Positions 7,551-15,430 of a stretch of 25,528 nucleotides of DNA are shown piece after piece. The notes below the pieces were generated by a model. It saw only the letters and a list, made by a program, of their open reading frames with translations. It made no database searches and was not told where the DNA came from. Both the position numbers and the translations under genes were made by a program. Numbering within the stretch: the stretch's first letter is position 1; every line of letters begins with the position of its first letter. The stretch comes from DATCMA01 sp036563645 (GTDB lineage: Bacteria; Actinomycetota; Actinomycetes; Mycobacteriales; Micromonosporaceae): NCBI GenBank assembly GCA_036563645.1, contig DATCMA010000032.1, forward strand, positions 1 through 25,528, read 5' to 3'.

Positions 7551-9560
7551 TTAGCGTTCCTCCCCCGGTTGGCCAGAGCGCCACCGCGCGTCGGAGTCGG
7601 GCTCCCGACCCTTGCGGTTGCTGTCGATGAGGTTGATCGGATCGGTGGTCCCGCCGTACCGCGGACGCCGCATCGTCTCCGGATCCGGCACGATGATCGG
7701 GCGGGCGCCGGAGTCCGGCCGTGGCCGGTACCCGGTCTTCTCCGCGGCGCCGCGCGCCCCGGTTGGGCTGGGGTGTTCGGTCTCCGGCGAGGTGTGGTCC
7801 CCGGGCCGCAGCTCCTCGCGCAGGCTCTGCCGCGGCTTCGTGGCCCGCTGCGGCACATCCTCCCCGAGGTCAGAGACGAGGTAGCCGTACTTCTCGTCGA
7901 ACGCGGGGCGTTCGGAGCGGATGCGCGGCATGTAGTCGAAGTTCCGCAGGGGCGGCGGGCACGGGGTGATCCACTCCAGGGAGTTGCCGAAGCCCCACGG
8001 ATCCCGGACGGTGACGACGCGGCCGAAGCGCCACGACTTCCACACGTTCCAGATGAAGAAGAGTGTGGAGATCCCGAGGACGAACGATCCGATGGTGGCG
8101 ATGGCGTGGAGCGTGGTGAACCCGTCCTCGGGTCGGTAGTCGGCGTAGCGGCGCGGCATGCCGCGCGTGCCGATCCAGTGGAAGACCAAGAAGGTGAGGT
8201 GGTACCCGACGAGCAGCGTCCAGAAGTGCACCTTGGCTAGGCGTTCGTCGAGCATCCGTCCCGTCATCTTCGGGAACCAGAAGTAGAAGCCGGCGAACGC
8301 GGCGAAGACGATGGTGCCGATGAGGACGTAGTGGAAGTGGGCGACCACGAAATAGGTGTCGCTCGTGTGGAAATCGAGCGGAGGACTGGCCAGCAGGACG
8401 CCGGAGAGACCGCCGATGAGGAAGCTGAGCAGAAAGCCGATGGAGAAGAGCATCGGCGACTCGAAGGTGATCTGCCCCTTCCACATGGAGCCGATCCAGT
8501 TGAAGAACTTGACCCCGGTCGGCACCGCGATCACGAATGTACCCGCGGCGAAGAAGGGCAGCGCCACCTGCCCGGTGACGTACATGTGGTGCGCCCAGAC
8601 CACAAGCGAGTAACCGAAGATCGCGATCGTCGCGATGACCATCCCCTTGTAGCCGAAGAGCGGCTTGCGACTGAAGACGGGGATGACCTCGGTGACCATT
8701 CCGAAGAACGGCAACGCGATGATGTAGACCTCTGGATGCCCGAAGTACCAGAACAGGTGCTGGTAGAGGATGGGGCCGTTGTGGGCGGCGCTGTAGACCT
8801 GGGCGCCGACGAGCCGGTCCGCCAGGAGCGCCACGAGCGCGGCGGTGAGCACCGGGAACACGATGATCACCATCAGCGATGTGATCAGCATGTTCCAGGT
8901 GAAGATGGGCATGCGGAACATAGTCATGCCCGGGGCGCGCAGCGTGACGATCGTGGTGATGAGGTTGACCGAACCGAGAATGGAGCCCAGACCGGTGAGG
9001 GCGAGCCCGACCAGGAGGAGATCAGCTCCGGGGCCGGGCGTGTGCTCCATTCGGCTTAGCGTCGGGTAGGCGGTCCACCCAAAGTCCGGTGGCCCTCCAG
9101 GCGTGAGGAATCCCCCCATGACGAGGGCCGACCCGAAGAAGAACAGCCAGAAGCCGAGCGCGTTGAGGCGCGGGAAGGACACGTCCGGCGCGCCGATCTG
9201 TAACGGCACGATGTAGTTGCCGAACCCGAAGACCATCGGGGTTGCGAACAGGAACAGCATTACCGCGCCGTGCATGGTGAAGAGCTGGTTGTACTGCTCC
9301 GGGGAGAGAAACTGCATCCCGGGCTGGGCCAGTTCGGCGCGGAGGATCAGGGCCATGAGGCCGCCGATGAGGAAGTACGTGAAGGACGTGCCCAAGTAGA
9401 GAAGGCCAATGGCCTTGGCGTCGGTCGTCCTCAGCAGGTGGGCGATTGCGCCCCCGCGGGGAGTGCGCCGGACGGGACCCGGATAGCCGGGCGTGTAGTC
9501 CGGCGTGATGATGATCGGTGAGCGTACCTGCGCCGGTGCCGGCGCTACTCGCTTGACCAA
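7551..9560 (-). CDS. ctaD: Cytochrome c oxidase subunit I (aa3 type)
   Basis: This is the catalytic subunit of the proton-pumping terminal oxidase in the cytoplasmic membrane; it reduces O2 with electrons from cytochrome c. About twelve membrane helices are present. Key features are heme ligand motif MHGAVMLFLF, D-channel segment IGAPDVSFPRLN, CuB ligand and cross-linked Tyr motif FGHPEVY, the second CuB motif WAHHM, and heme ligands in VVAHFHYVL. It is about 110 residues longer than usual because of a charged, Pro/Arg-rich C-terminal tail after RIRSERPAFDEKYG. The start is uncertain: a TTG at 9560 has GAGGTGAGG upstream, while a GTG at 9569 and a TTG at 9578 are in frame. No ctaC or ctaE lies beside it. 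A SigF-type promoter candidate precedes it. Confidence 0.95.
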   Translation of the reverse strand: MVKRVAPAPAQVRSPIIITPDYTPGYPGPVRRTPRGGAIAHLLRTTDAKAIGLLYLGTSFTYFLIGGLMALILRAELAQPGMQFLSPEQYNQLFTMHGAVMLFLFATPMVFGFGNYIVPLQIGAPDVSFPRLNALGFWLFFFGSALVMGGFLTPGGPPDFGWTAYPTLSRMEHTPGPGADLLLVGLALTGLGSILGSVNLITTIVTLRAPGMTMFRMPIFTWNMLITSLMVIIVFPVLTAALVALLADRLVGAQVYSAAHNGPILYQHLFWYFGHPEVYIIALPFFGMVTEVIPVFSRKPLFGYKGMVIATIAIFGYSLVVWAHHMYVTGQVALPFFAAGTFVIAVPTGVKFFNWIGSMWKGQITFESPMLFSIGFLLSFLIGGLSGVLLASPPLDFHTSDTYFVVAHFHYVLIGTIVFAAFAGFYFWFPKMTGRMLDERLAKVHFWTLLVGYHLTFLVFHWIGTRGMPRRYADYRPEDGFTTLHAIATIGSFVLGISTLFFIWNVWKSWRFGRVVTVRDPWGFGNSLEWITPCPPPLRNFDYMPRIRSERPAFDEKYGYLVSDLGEDVPQRATKPRQSLREELRPGDHTSPETEHPSPTGARGAAEKTGYRPRPDSGARPIIVPDPETMRRPRYGGTTDPINLIDSNRKGREPDSDARWRSGQPGEER

Positions 9561-9576
9561 TGTCCTCACCTCGCTC

Positions 9577-9611
9577 AACCGGATCCAGGCACGGGTTAAA
9601 CCGGATCCAGG
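9577..9611. repeat. 13-bp direct repeat spaced 22 bp upstream of ctaD
   Basis: AACCGGATCCAGG occurs at 9577-9589 and again at 9599-9611, exactly 22 bp apart, about two helical turns. Each copy is itself nearly palindromic around GGATCC. Both copies lie between the predicted transcription start and the ctaD start region, so they could be a double operator or a leader RNA element. Confidence 0.6.
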
Positions 9612-9623
9612 GACAGCGCACGC

Positions 9624-9648
9624 CTACCCCGTTCTGACCGGTTGAAAC
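9624..9648 (-). promoter_or_regulatory. SigB/SigF-type promoter candidate for ctaD (GTTT-N15-GGGTAG)
   Basis: On the minus strand, GTTT (9648-9645) and GGGTAG (9629-9624) are separated by exactly 15 nt. Transcription would start near 9617 and run into ctaD with a leader of about 40-60 nt. The remaining DNA from 9649 to 9918 contains no gene I can support. Confidence 0.6.
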
Positions 9649-9918
9649 CGGGGAGGTGGGACTTTTCCGACGGGCTCGCCGTAGGGCAGCACGCGGGCGC
9701 AGAGCACGTTTTCCGGAGCCCCGACGGCAGATCGTGAAGGTGCGGACGAGGGGAGGGGAAGGGGTAGCCCTTCGCAGGTCACCCGGGGCGGCACGGCTGG
9801 CGACGATTGGCGGATTCGACGCGGTGAGGTCGACCGTCGGGACGGAGACGGCCACCTGTCGAGAGGGCATTCGCGGATTTTGCCCGTTCCCTTAGCCGGG
9901 GAGTCGTACGTTGCCGAG

Positions 9919-10092
9919 GTGCGTCACGGAACTCGGGTGCTTCTCGCTACCGCGGTCGGTGCGGCGATTTTCGCCTTCGGGATCTCGGGCAGCGGCGGAG
10001 AATCGTCGCACACCGGAGCGCTGGCCGTCATCGCGGTGATCGTCGCCCTGCTGGTGTGGAATGCGACGAAGCCCGCAGGGAGCTCCAAGTGA
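9919..10092 (+). CDS. Small two-helix membrane protein
   Basis: A 57-residue protein consists almost entirely of two predicted transmembrane helices (VLLATAVGAAIFAFGI and GALAVIAVIVALLVW) joined by a short Gly/Ser/Glu-rich turn (GSGGESSH) and ending in a Lys-containing tail. I placed the start at GTG 9919. A TTG at 9880 would add 13 residues that look non-natural, and neither start has a well-spaced ribosome binding site, so translation may be leaderless. The gene lies 122 nt upstream of secA2 on the same strand. Function is unknown. Confidence 0.55.
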   Translation: MRHGTRVLLATAVGAAIFAFGISGSGGESSHTGALAVIAVIVALLVWNATKPAGSSK

Positions 10093-10200
10093 CGTGATAC
10101 CGCACGTCGCTCCACGTAGTGCAGCAGCTCCACACGGCGTGGCACAAGCCGCGCATCGCCGTCGATGTGGGGCGGGCCACCGGCTCCGCCCCACATCGCG

Positions 10201-10206
10201 TAGCGT
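10201..10206 (+). promoter_or_regulatory. Possible -10 element for leaderless secA2 mRNA
   Basis: TAGCGT (TAnnnT form) lies 9 nt upstream of the secA2 ATG, and no ribosome binding site is present between them. This is the arrangement expected for a leaderless transcript. No clear -35 box is seen. Confidence 0.3.
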
Positions 10207-10214
10207 TGCCCGAC

Positions 10215-12509
10215 ATGGGTGTCTCGCAACGCCTGAAGGCCAGATTCCAGCGCTTTCTCCAGCGCCCAGGGACGACCGTCGACCTGAAGCCGCTGAGGAA
10301 GCTGCTGCCAGAGATTGAAGCTCGTGAAGACGAACTCGCGGCGCTCGACGACGACGCGCTGACCGCCGCGGCCCAGGAAGCCACCAGCTACATCGACATA
10401 TGCGCGATCGGCCGGGAAGCGGCCCGCCGAGGGCTCGGCCAGCGGCCATACGACGTGCAGCTGCTGGGGGCGATGGCGCTGCTCGATGGCCGAGTGGCGG
10501 AGATGGCGACCGGTGAGGGGAAGACGCTCACCGCCGCCATCGCCGCGTACGGGCACGTGCGGCTCGGACGCGGCCCGGTGCACGTGCTGACCGTCAACGA
10601 CTACCTGGCCCGTCGCGACGCCGAGTGGATGGAGCCCGTCTACCGTCGGCTCGGGCTCACCGTTGGGTGGGTGACGGAGTCGTGCACGCCGGAGCAGCGC
10701 CGCGAAGCCTACCGCCGCGACGTGACCTACGTGTCGGTGAGTGAGGCTGGTTTCGACTACCTCCGCGACCAGCTCGTCACCGACATCGCCGACCGGGTGC
10801 AGCGTCCCCTGGCGACCGCGATCATCGACGAAGCGGACTCGATCCTGATCGATGAAGCGCGCGTGCCGATGGTGCTCGCCGGGAGCGTGCCGGGGGAGCA
10901 GGATCCCGTCCACGCCGCGGACGCCGTCGTGCGCGGTCTGCGGCCCGGCGTCCATTACGAGGTGACGGAGGACGGTCGGAACGTTTCGCTCACCGCGGCC
11001 GGACTCGCCGTCGTCGAGAAGCGGCTAGGCGGCATCAACCTCTACGCCGACGAGAACATCCGACTGCTCTCGGCGATCAACGTTGCCCTGCACGCGCACG
11101 TCCTGCTGCGCCGGGACGTCGACTACATCGTCCGCAACGGCGCTGTCGAGCTGGTCGACGAGATGCGTGGCCGCGTTGCCCAACGCCGCCGCTGGCCGGA
11201 CGGCCTGCAGGCGGCGGTGGAGGCGAAGGAAGGGCTCTCGACCACGGCCGAGGGGGAAGTCCTCGCCACGATCACGGTTCAGGCGTTCATCGGGCTCTAC
11301 CAGACCGTCTGCGGGATGACCGCCACCGCGGTGTGGGTCGGCGACCAGCTTCGGGAGTTCTTCAACCTCGAGGTCGCCGTGATCCCGCCCAACACCCCGT
11401 GTATCCGCGTCGACGAACCGGACCGGGTCTACGCGACCCGAGCCGAGAAGGAGGAGGCGATCATCCGGGAGGTGGTCGCCGCCCACAAGATCGGCCGGCC
11501 CGTGTTGGTGGGCACCCTTGACGTCAAGGAGTCCGAACAGCTGGCCGCTGGCCTGCGCGCCGCTGGGGTCCCGTGCACGGTTCTCAACGCGAAGAACGAC
11601 GCCGAAGAGGCGGCGATCATCGCGGAGGCGGGGAAGTTCGGCGCGGTCACCGTCTCGACCCAGATGGCGGGGCGAGGCGTCGACATCCGGCTCGGCGGCA
11701 GCGACCAAGCCGACCGGGAGCGCGTGGCGAAGCTGGGCGGTCTCTACGTGATCGGCAGCGGACGCCACGACAGCCGCCGGGTGGATGACCAACTGCGCGG
11801 CCGAGCGGGGCGGCAGGGTGACCCGGGCTCCTCGGTGTTCTTCGTCAGCCTGGAAGACGAGCTCGTGCAGCGGCACGCGGCTGACCTCATCCCCCCGTCA
11901 CCGCGGATGAACGCCGACGGTCTCGTCACCGACGAGCGGGTCACCTACGCCATCGAGCACGCCCAGCGGGTCGCGGAGGGCATCAACCACGAGATCCACC
12001 GCAATACCTGGCGGTACAGCGTGGTCATCGAGCAGCAGCGCAAGGCGCTCGCGGAGCGGCGCGAGCGTCTGCTGACGACGGACGTGGCGGCCGAGATGCT
12101 GCGGGAGAAGTTCCCGGAGCGGTGCGCGACGATCGACCCGGATCTCCTCTCCCGCGCGGCCCGGTCGATTGCGTTGTACCACCTCGACCGGCTCTGGGCG
12201 GAACACCTCGCGTACCTGTCGGAGGTGCGGGAAGGGGTGCACCTGCGGGCGCTCGGCCGGCTCGACCCGCTCGACGAGTTCCACCGCGCGGCGGTACCCG
12301 CGTTCAACCGCCTCATTCCGGAGATTGAGGCCCGGACGATCGCCACCTTCGAGACCATCGAGCTGGACGAGAACTGGCGCCCGGACGACGCCCGGCTCGT
12401 GCGGCCGAGCGCGACCTGGACCTACTTGGTCCACGACAACCCGTTCGGATCGGAGCTCGACCGGTTGGTGGCCGCGATCGGGCGCCGGTTGTCCCGCCGC
12501 GGGTCGTGA
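10215..12509 (+). CDS. secA2: Accessory preprotein translocase ATPase SecA2
   Basis: This is the ATPase motor of the accessory Sec pathway, which exports a limited set of proteins in actinobacteria. The 764-residue protein has Walker A MATGEGKTLTAA (about 97-108), DEAD box IIDEADSILIDEAR (about 203-216), MAGRGVDIRLGG, and GRAGRQGDPGSS of the second motor domain. It is shorter than housekeeping SecA (about 900 residues or more) and ends without the C-terminal Cys-rich zinc/SecB-binding tail, which identifies it as SecA2. The ATG at 10215 begins a standard SecA-like N terminus (MGVSQRLKARFQRFLQRPG); the longer frame upstream is not SecA-like. No secY2 is present. The nearest upstream gene encodes a small membrane protein. 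Confidence 0.93.
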   Translation: MGVSQRLKARFQRFLQRPGTTVDLKPLRKLLPEIEAREDELAALDDDALTAAAQEATSYIDICAIGREAARRGLGQRPYDVQLLGAMALLDGRVAEMATGEGKTLTAAIAAYGHVRLGRGPVHVLTVNDYLARRDAEWMEPVYRRLGLTVGWVTESCTPEQRREAYRRDVTYVSVSEAGFDYLRDQLVTDIADRVQRPLATAIIDEADSILIDEARVPMVLAGSVPGEQDPVHAADAVVRGLRPGVHYEVTEDGRNVSLTAAGLAVVEKRLGGINLYADENIRLLSAINVALHAHVLLRRDVDYIVRNGAVELVDEMRGRVAQRRRWPDGLQAAVEAKEGLSTTAEGEVLATITVQAFIGLYQTVCGMTATAVWVGDQLREFFNLEVAVIPPNTPCIRVDEPDRVYATRAEKEEAIIREVVAAHKIGRPVLVGTLDVKESEQLAAGLRAAGVPCTVLNAKNDAEEAAIIAEAGKFGAVTVSTQMAGRGVDIRLGGSDQADRERVAKLGGLYVIGSGRHDSRRVDDQLRGRAGRQGDPGSSVFFVSLEDELVQRHAADLIPPSPRMNADGLVTDERVTYAIEHAQRVAEGINHEIHRNTWRYSVVIEQQRKALAERRERLLTTDVAAEMLREKFPERCATIDPDLLSRAARSIALYHLDRLWAEHLAYLSEVREGVHLRALGRLDPLDEFHRAAVPAFNRLIPEIEARTIATFETIELDENWRPDDARLVRPSATWTYLVHDNPFGSELDRLVAAIGRRLSRRGS

Positions 12510-12516
12510 ACCCGTT

Positions 12517-12541
12517 GTTTGCGCCGGTCCCCGTGGGGTAG
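12517..12541 (+). promoter_or_regulatory. SigB/SigF-type promoter candidate (GTTT-N15-GGGTAG)
   Basis: GTTT at 12517-12520 and GGGTAG at 12536-12541 are separated by exactly 15 nt, starting just 8 nt after the secA2 stop codon. The predicted start near 12548 gives a leader of about 29 nt containing the GGGAGGACGTGAGG ribosome binding region of the 25-codon ORF. Confidence 0.62.
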
Positions 12542-12576
12542 AAGGCGCCCGGTCGACAACGGGAGGACGTGAGGAC

Positions 12577-12654
12577 ATGGCGCAGCGAGACGGGCTCGCC
12601 GCGCGCGACGGTGGCGCGGCCTCGACGACGGACAGGGGGGACCGTCGACGGTGA
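12577..12654 (+). CDS. 25-codon leader ORF coupled to the GAF-ANTAR gene
   Basis: An ATG at 12577 with a strong upstream GGGAGG/GAGG ribosome binding region opens a 25-codon frame (MAQRDGLAARDGG..., ending DRRR). Its TGA stop overlaps the GTG start of the next gene in a GTGA quartet, the standard geometry for translational coupling. The peptide is charged and shows no fold or membrane segment, so its role may be to deliver ribosomes to the downstream start. Too small for homology-based support; the evidence is start signal, overlap and promoter position. Confidence 0.5.
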   Translation: MAQRDGLAARDGGAASTTDRGDRRR

Positions 12655-13391
12655 GCGCGACGCCGCCCTCCGTGGACGCGGCCCGCCTCGACGCGCTGCG
12701 CACCGCTGCCCTCCTGCGCGAGCTGACCGCGGGCATGGTCGCCACCAGCGACTTCGCGCAAGCTCTGGAGCACCTGGTGAGCACGAGCCAGCGCGCCCTG
12801 CCCGGGGTCGCCTGGTGCAGCGTCACCCTCTTACAGGCGGGCAGTCCGGGCTCGGTCGCCTCTTCGGCGCCGCACCTGGTCGACCTCGACCACGTGCAGT
12901 ACGCGGTCGGGGGACCCGCGCTGACGGCGATCCGGCGGCGAGAGGTGGTGCGCTCCGACGAGCTGGGCAGGGAATCCCGCTGGGCACGCTGGACGCCGAT
13001 CGCGCGTGCCCAGGGGGTGCGGGCGGTGCTGTGCGTGCCGGTGGACGTCGATGAGGACACCATCGGCTCGCTCAACGTCTACGCCCCGCAGCCCGGCGTG
13101 TTGGACGAGACGCACCAGCTTGTCGCTGGGGTGCTCGCCGAACACGCCGGGCTGCTCCTGGCCGCGGTGCGCGACCGAGAGCGGCAGGCGGCGTGGCTCG
13201 CCGAGATCGACGAGGCGCTGGCGTACGGCGACGTCATCAGCCAGGCGATCGGGGTGGTGATGAGCCAGCGGGGGTGCGCCCCCGCGCAGGCGCTGGAGGT
13301 GCTGCGTGCCGCGTCGGAAGCGCTGGCGATCCCGCTGCCCGATGTCGCCGAGCGGTTGGTCGCCATGGTGGACCGGAGCGCCGCGCGCTGA
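12651..13391 (+). CDS. GAF and ANTAR domain regulator
   Basis: This 246-residue cytoplasmic regulator combines a GAF sensor domain (about residues 20-175, with VLCVPVDVDEDTIGSLNVYAP typical of its central strands) and an ANTAR domain (about 183-242, with SQAIGVVMSQRGCAPAQALEVLRAASE). ANTAR domains bind paired RNA hairpins and act as transcription antiterminators. The ligand of the GAF domain cannot be read from sequence. The GTG at 12651 overlaps the stop of the 25-codon ORF, and a GGGGGG stretch about 10 nt upstream may add a ribosome binding site. A SigF-type promoter candidate lies 110 nt upstream. GAF-ANTAR proteins are widespread in actinobacteria and their targets are usually unknown. 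Confidence 0.9.
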   Translation: MSATPPSVDAARLDALRTAALLRELTAGMVATSDFAQALEHLVSTSQRALPGVAWCSVTLLQAGSPGSVASSAPHLVDLDHVQYAVGGPALTAIRRREVVRSDELGRESRWARWTPIARAQGVRAVLCVPVDVDEDTIGSLNVYAPQPGVLDETHQLVAGVLAEHAGLLLAAVRDRERQAAWLAEIDEALAYGDVISQAIGVVMSQRGCAPAQALEVLRAASEALAIPLPDVAERLVAMVDRSAAR

Positions 13392-13513
13392 GGTGACCCT
13401 CCTTCCCCGGCCGTCTCTCCGGCGACTGCGTTGCGCGCGGGGTGGCGTACCCGGTGGGGAGCCGCGCGCCGTTTGAGACGCCGGACGCGGGTCGTCGGTG
13501 AGGAGGTGGTGCG

Positions 13514-14368
13514 ATGCGCCGGGCGCTGGTGCTGGGCGGTGGCGGGATCACCGGGATCGCCTGGGAGATCGGCGTGCTCGCCGGGCTGCGCGGCGCAGGG
13601 GTCGACCTCGCCGCCAGCGCCGACATGATCATCGGTACGTCCGCTGGCTCCGTGGTGGGTGCCCTCGCCGCCACCGTCGACCTGGACCACGCGGTGTCGC
13701 TGGTTCGGCAGTCCGTCGGCTTGGAGCTGTCGTTCCAGGTGGACATGTCCCTGCTCGCCCACGCGTTCGGGGTCCTGTCTGATACCGCGCTCGCGCCCAA
13801 CGCCGCCCGCGCGCGGCTCGGCGCGCTGGCGCTCTCGGCCCCGGTCGGGGACGAGCAGGTGCAGGTTGACCGGTTCGCCGCGTTGCTCCCGGTGCACGAG
13901 TGGCCGACGCACCCCCGGCTTGTGATCACCGCCGTGGACGCGTACACCGGCGCGCCACTCGCCTGGGACGACGCGGATGGCGTGCCGCTTGTCCGGGCCG
14001 TGGCGGCGAGTTGCGCGGTGCCCTGCGTCTTCCCACCGATTTCAATCGATGGAAGTCGTTATATTGATGGTGGTGTGCGGTCGGTGACCAACGCCGACCT
14101 CGCCGCCGGTGCCGACGCGGTGGTGGCTATCGCGCCTGTGGCGGGGCCCTTCCGGCGCAGGCCGGAGGCGGAGCTGCGCGGGCTCGGGGACGTCCCCGCC
14201 CTGCTCATCGCCACCGATGCGGCGGCTCGGGAGGCGATCGGCCCGGATGTGCTCGACGTGAGCCGCGCGGTGGCCGCCATGAATGCCGGCCTGGCACAGG
14301 GGGAGGCGGTGGCCGACGAGGTGGCGGCGGTGTGGGCGTTGGCTGACCTTCCCAGGCACGATCGATAA
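13514..14368 (+). CDS. Patatin-like phospholipase family protein
   Basis: This is a 284-residue probable lipid acyl hydrolase with the patatin Ser-Asp dyad. The N terminus holds the oxyanion loop LGGGGITG (residues 7-14), the nucleophile elbow GTSAG places Ser43, and the catalytic Asp185 lies in SRYIDGGVRS. There is no signal peptide, so it probably acts in the cytoplasm or at the inner face of the membrane. The ATG follows an excellent GAGGAGGTGG ribosome binding site. The gene lies 122 nt after the GAF-ANTAR gene on the same strand and may be partly co-transcribed. A sequence of the form GTTT-N14-GGGTCG upstream is too degenerate to call a SigF promoter. Substrate cannot be predicted. Confidence 0.9.
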   Translation: MRRALVLGGGGITGIAWEIGVLAGLRGAGVDLAASADMIIGTSAGSVVGALAATVDLDHAVSLVRQSVGLELSFQVDMSLLAHAFGVLSDTALAPNAARARLGALALSAPVGDEQVQVDRFAALLPVHEWPTHPRLVITAVDAYTGAPLAWDDADGVPLVRAVAASCAVPCVFPPISIDGSRYIDGGVRSVTNADLAAGADAVVAIAPVAGPFRRRPEAELRGLGDVPALLIATDAAAREAIGPDVLDVSRAVAAMNAGLAQGEAVADEVAAVWALADLPRHDR

Positions 14369-14461
14369 ATTGCCCTATATACCACGCCGACCGAGGCAAA
14401 TCAGCGACTGATCGACTACGTTACGTTTGTCGATTGTCACAGTTATGCAACGCCGAAACTA

Positions 14462-14490
14462 TTGACCCGGGACCCACCGCTCGGGAGCAT
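14462..14490 (+). promoter_or_regulatory. Weak SigA-type promoter candidate for the winged-helix regulator
   Basis: TTGACC (14462-14467) is followed after 17 nt by GAGCAT (14485-14490). The -35 is good, the -10 poor. It lies in a lower-GC stretch after the patatin gene, about 110 nt before the regulator start. Confidence 0.3.
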
Positions 14491-14602
14491 CGTCACGTAC
14501 GGTGCGTCCGGAGATCTCGTGGTGTCATCTGTTGGCCGGCGCACCGGTTCTTCGGGAGTCGCTCCGCCGCACACGGAGTTGTCCACATCGGCAAGGAGGA
14601 GC

Positions 14603-15259
14603 ATGTCGGTCAGCCCCGCGTCGTCGCGTGCTGGATGGCACACCTCCCCATCCAGTGGAAAGGGTCGCCGCCCGGCCTCCGCTCGACGCTCTACCGCTCC
14701 GAGCACGCCGACGTTGACCGTCACTCTCTCCATTCCCCTCGCCGACGAGGACCAGCTCACCCCACCGGCGCGGCGGCTGCTGGAGGCGGCCCGCGAACTG
14801 TTGGAACGCGGTGAGGGAGCGGTCGTCGGCCCCGCGCCGCAGCCCGCCTCGCCACAGCCGAGCGAGGACAAGGAAGAACTGGCGTCCCCGTCCGCGCTGC
14901 CCGCGCCCCGTCGCTCGTCCTCGCCCCCGGAGCCCACAGCACAGCCACGGAAGCGGCCTGGCCTGCACATCCTCGCCGCCTCTCGTTCGGTGCTTCTCGA
15001 CGGGAAGCCGCTGCCCCTCACGCGCCTGGAGTTCGACCTCCTCCTGCATTTCGTGCAGAATCCCCGTCGCGTCTTCACCCGTCTCCAGCTGCTGACCGCG
15101 GTGTGGGGATACGAGCACACCGGCGTCCGCACCGTGGATGTCCATATTCGACGCCTACGAGTCAAGGTGGGGGAGCGAATCCCGCTGATCACCACGGTCT
15201 ACGGGGTGGGTTACCGTCTCGCCGATGACGTGCCGATAACCATCGATCACAACGCGTGA
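14603..15259 (+). CDS. Winged-helix (OmpR/PhoB-type) DNA-binding regulator without receiver domain
   Basis: This 218-residue protein has a C-terminal Trans_reg_C winged-helix domain (about 118-208). It shows the recognisable segments LTRLEFDLLLHFVQNPRRVFTRLQLL, VWGYEHTGVRTVDVHIRRLR and ITTVYGVGYRL. The N-terminal half is Pro/Ser-rich, with a short strand-helix part (TLTVTLSIPLADEDQLTPPA, LLEAARELLERG) and no phosphoacceptor receiver domain, and no histidine kinase gene is nearby. The ATG at 14603 was chosen because AAGGAGGA lies just upstream, although the frame is open back to 14462. The gene is convergent with Hsp20 across a hairpin terminator. Activity control by phosphorylation is not expected; the N-terminal part may bind a ligand or partner instead. 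Confidence 0.85.
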   Translation: MSVSPASSRAGWHTSPSSGKGRRPASARRSTAPSTPTLTVTLSIPLADEDQLTPPARRLLEAARELLERGEGAVVGPAPQPASPQPSEDKEELASPSALPAPRRSSSPPEPTAQPRKRPGLHILAASRSVLLDGKPLPLTRLEFDLLLHFVQNPRRVFTRLQLLTAVWGYEHTGVRTVDVHIRRLRVKVGERIPLITTVYGVGYRLADDVPITIDHNA

Positions 15260-15368
15260 GTCACGGTGCGCGATTTAGCTGCCTCGTCGCGTGACCGGAT
15301 GGACAAGGGACGAGGCGGCGTCCATGGTCCTGCCGATGCGCGAAATCGATATAGACGTCGTGCGCGCT

Positions 15369-15401
15369 GCGGGAGGGCCCGACTGCCGCGGGCCCTCCCG
15401 C
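15369..15401. terminator. Hairpin terminator between the winged-helix regulator and Hsp20
   Basis: A perfect 12-bp stem (15369-15380 with 15390-15401) with a 9-nt loop lies between two convergent genes. No T tract follows on either side. It probably ends both transcripts. Confidence 0.8.
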
Positions 15402-15430
15402 ATGAGCGCCGGCTTCCCGCCTAGCCGGCC

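Noticed and set aside
6308..7858. 516-codon minus-strand frame across the sigma factor gene
   Set aside because: It overlaps two secure genes (sigma-STAS and ctaD) and the hairpin between them; its composition is Arg/Pro/Gly-rich and not protein-like.
13468..13491. GTTT-N14-GGGTCG before the patatin gene
   Set aside because: The -10 lacks the conserved A of GGGWA and the spacer differs from the other sites.
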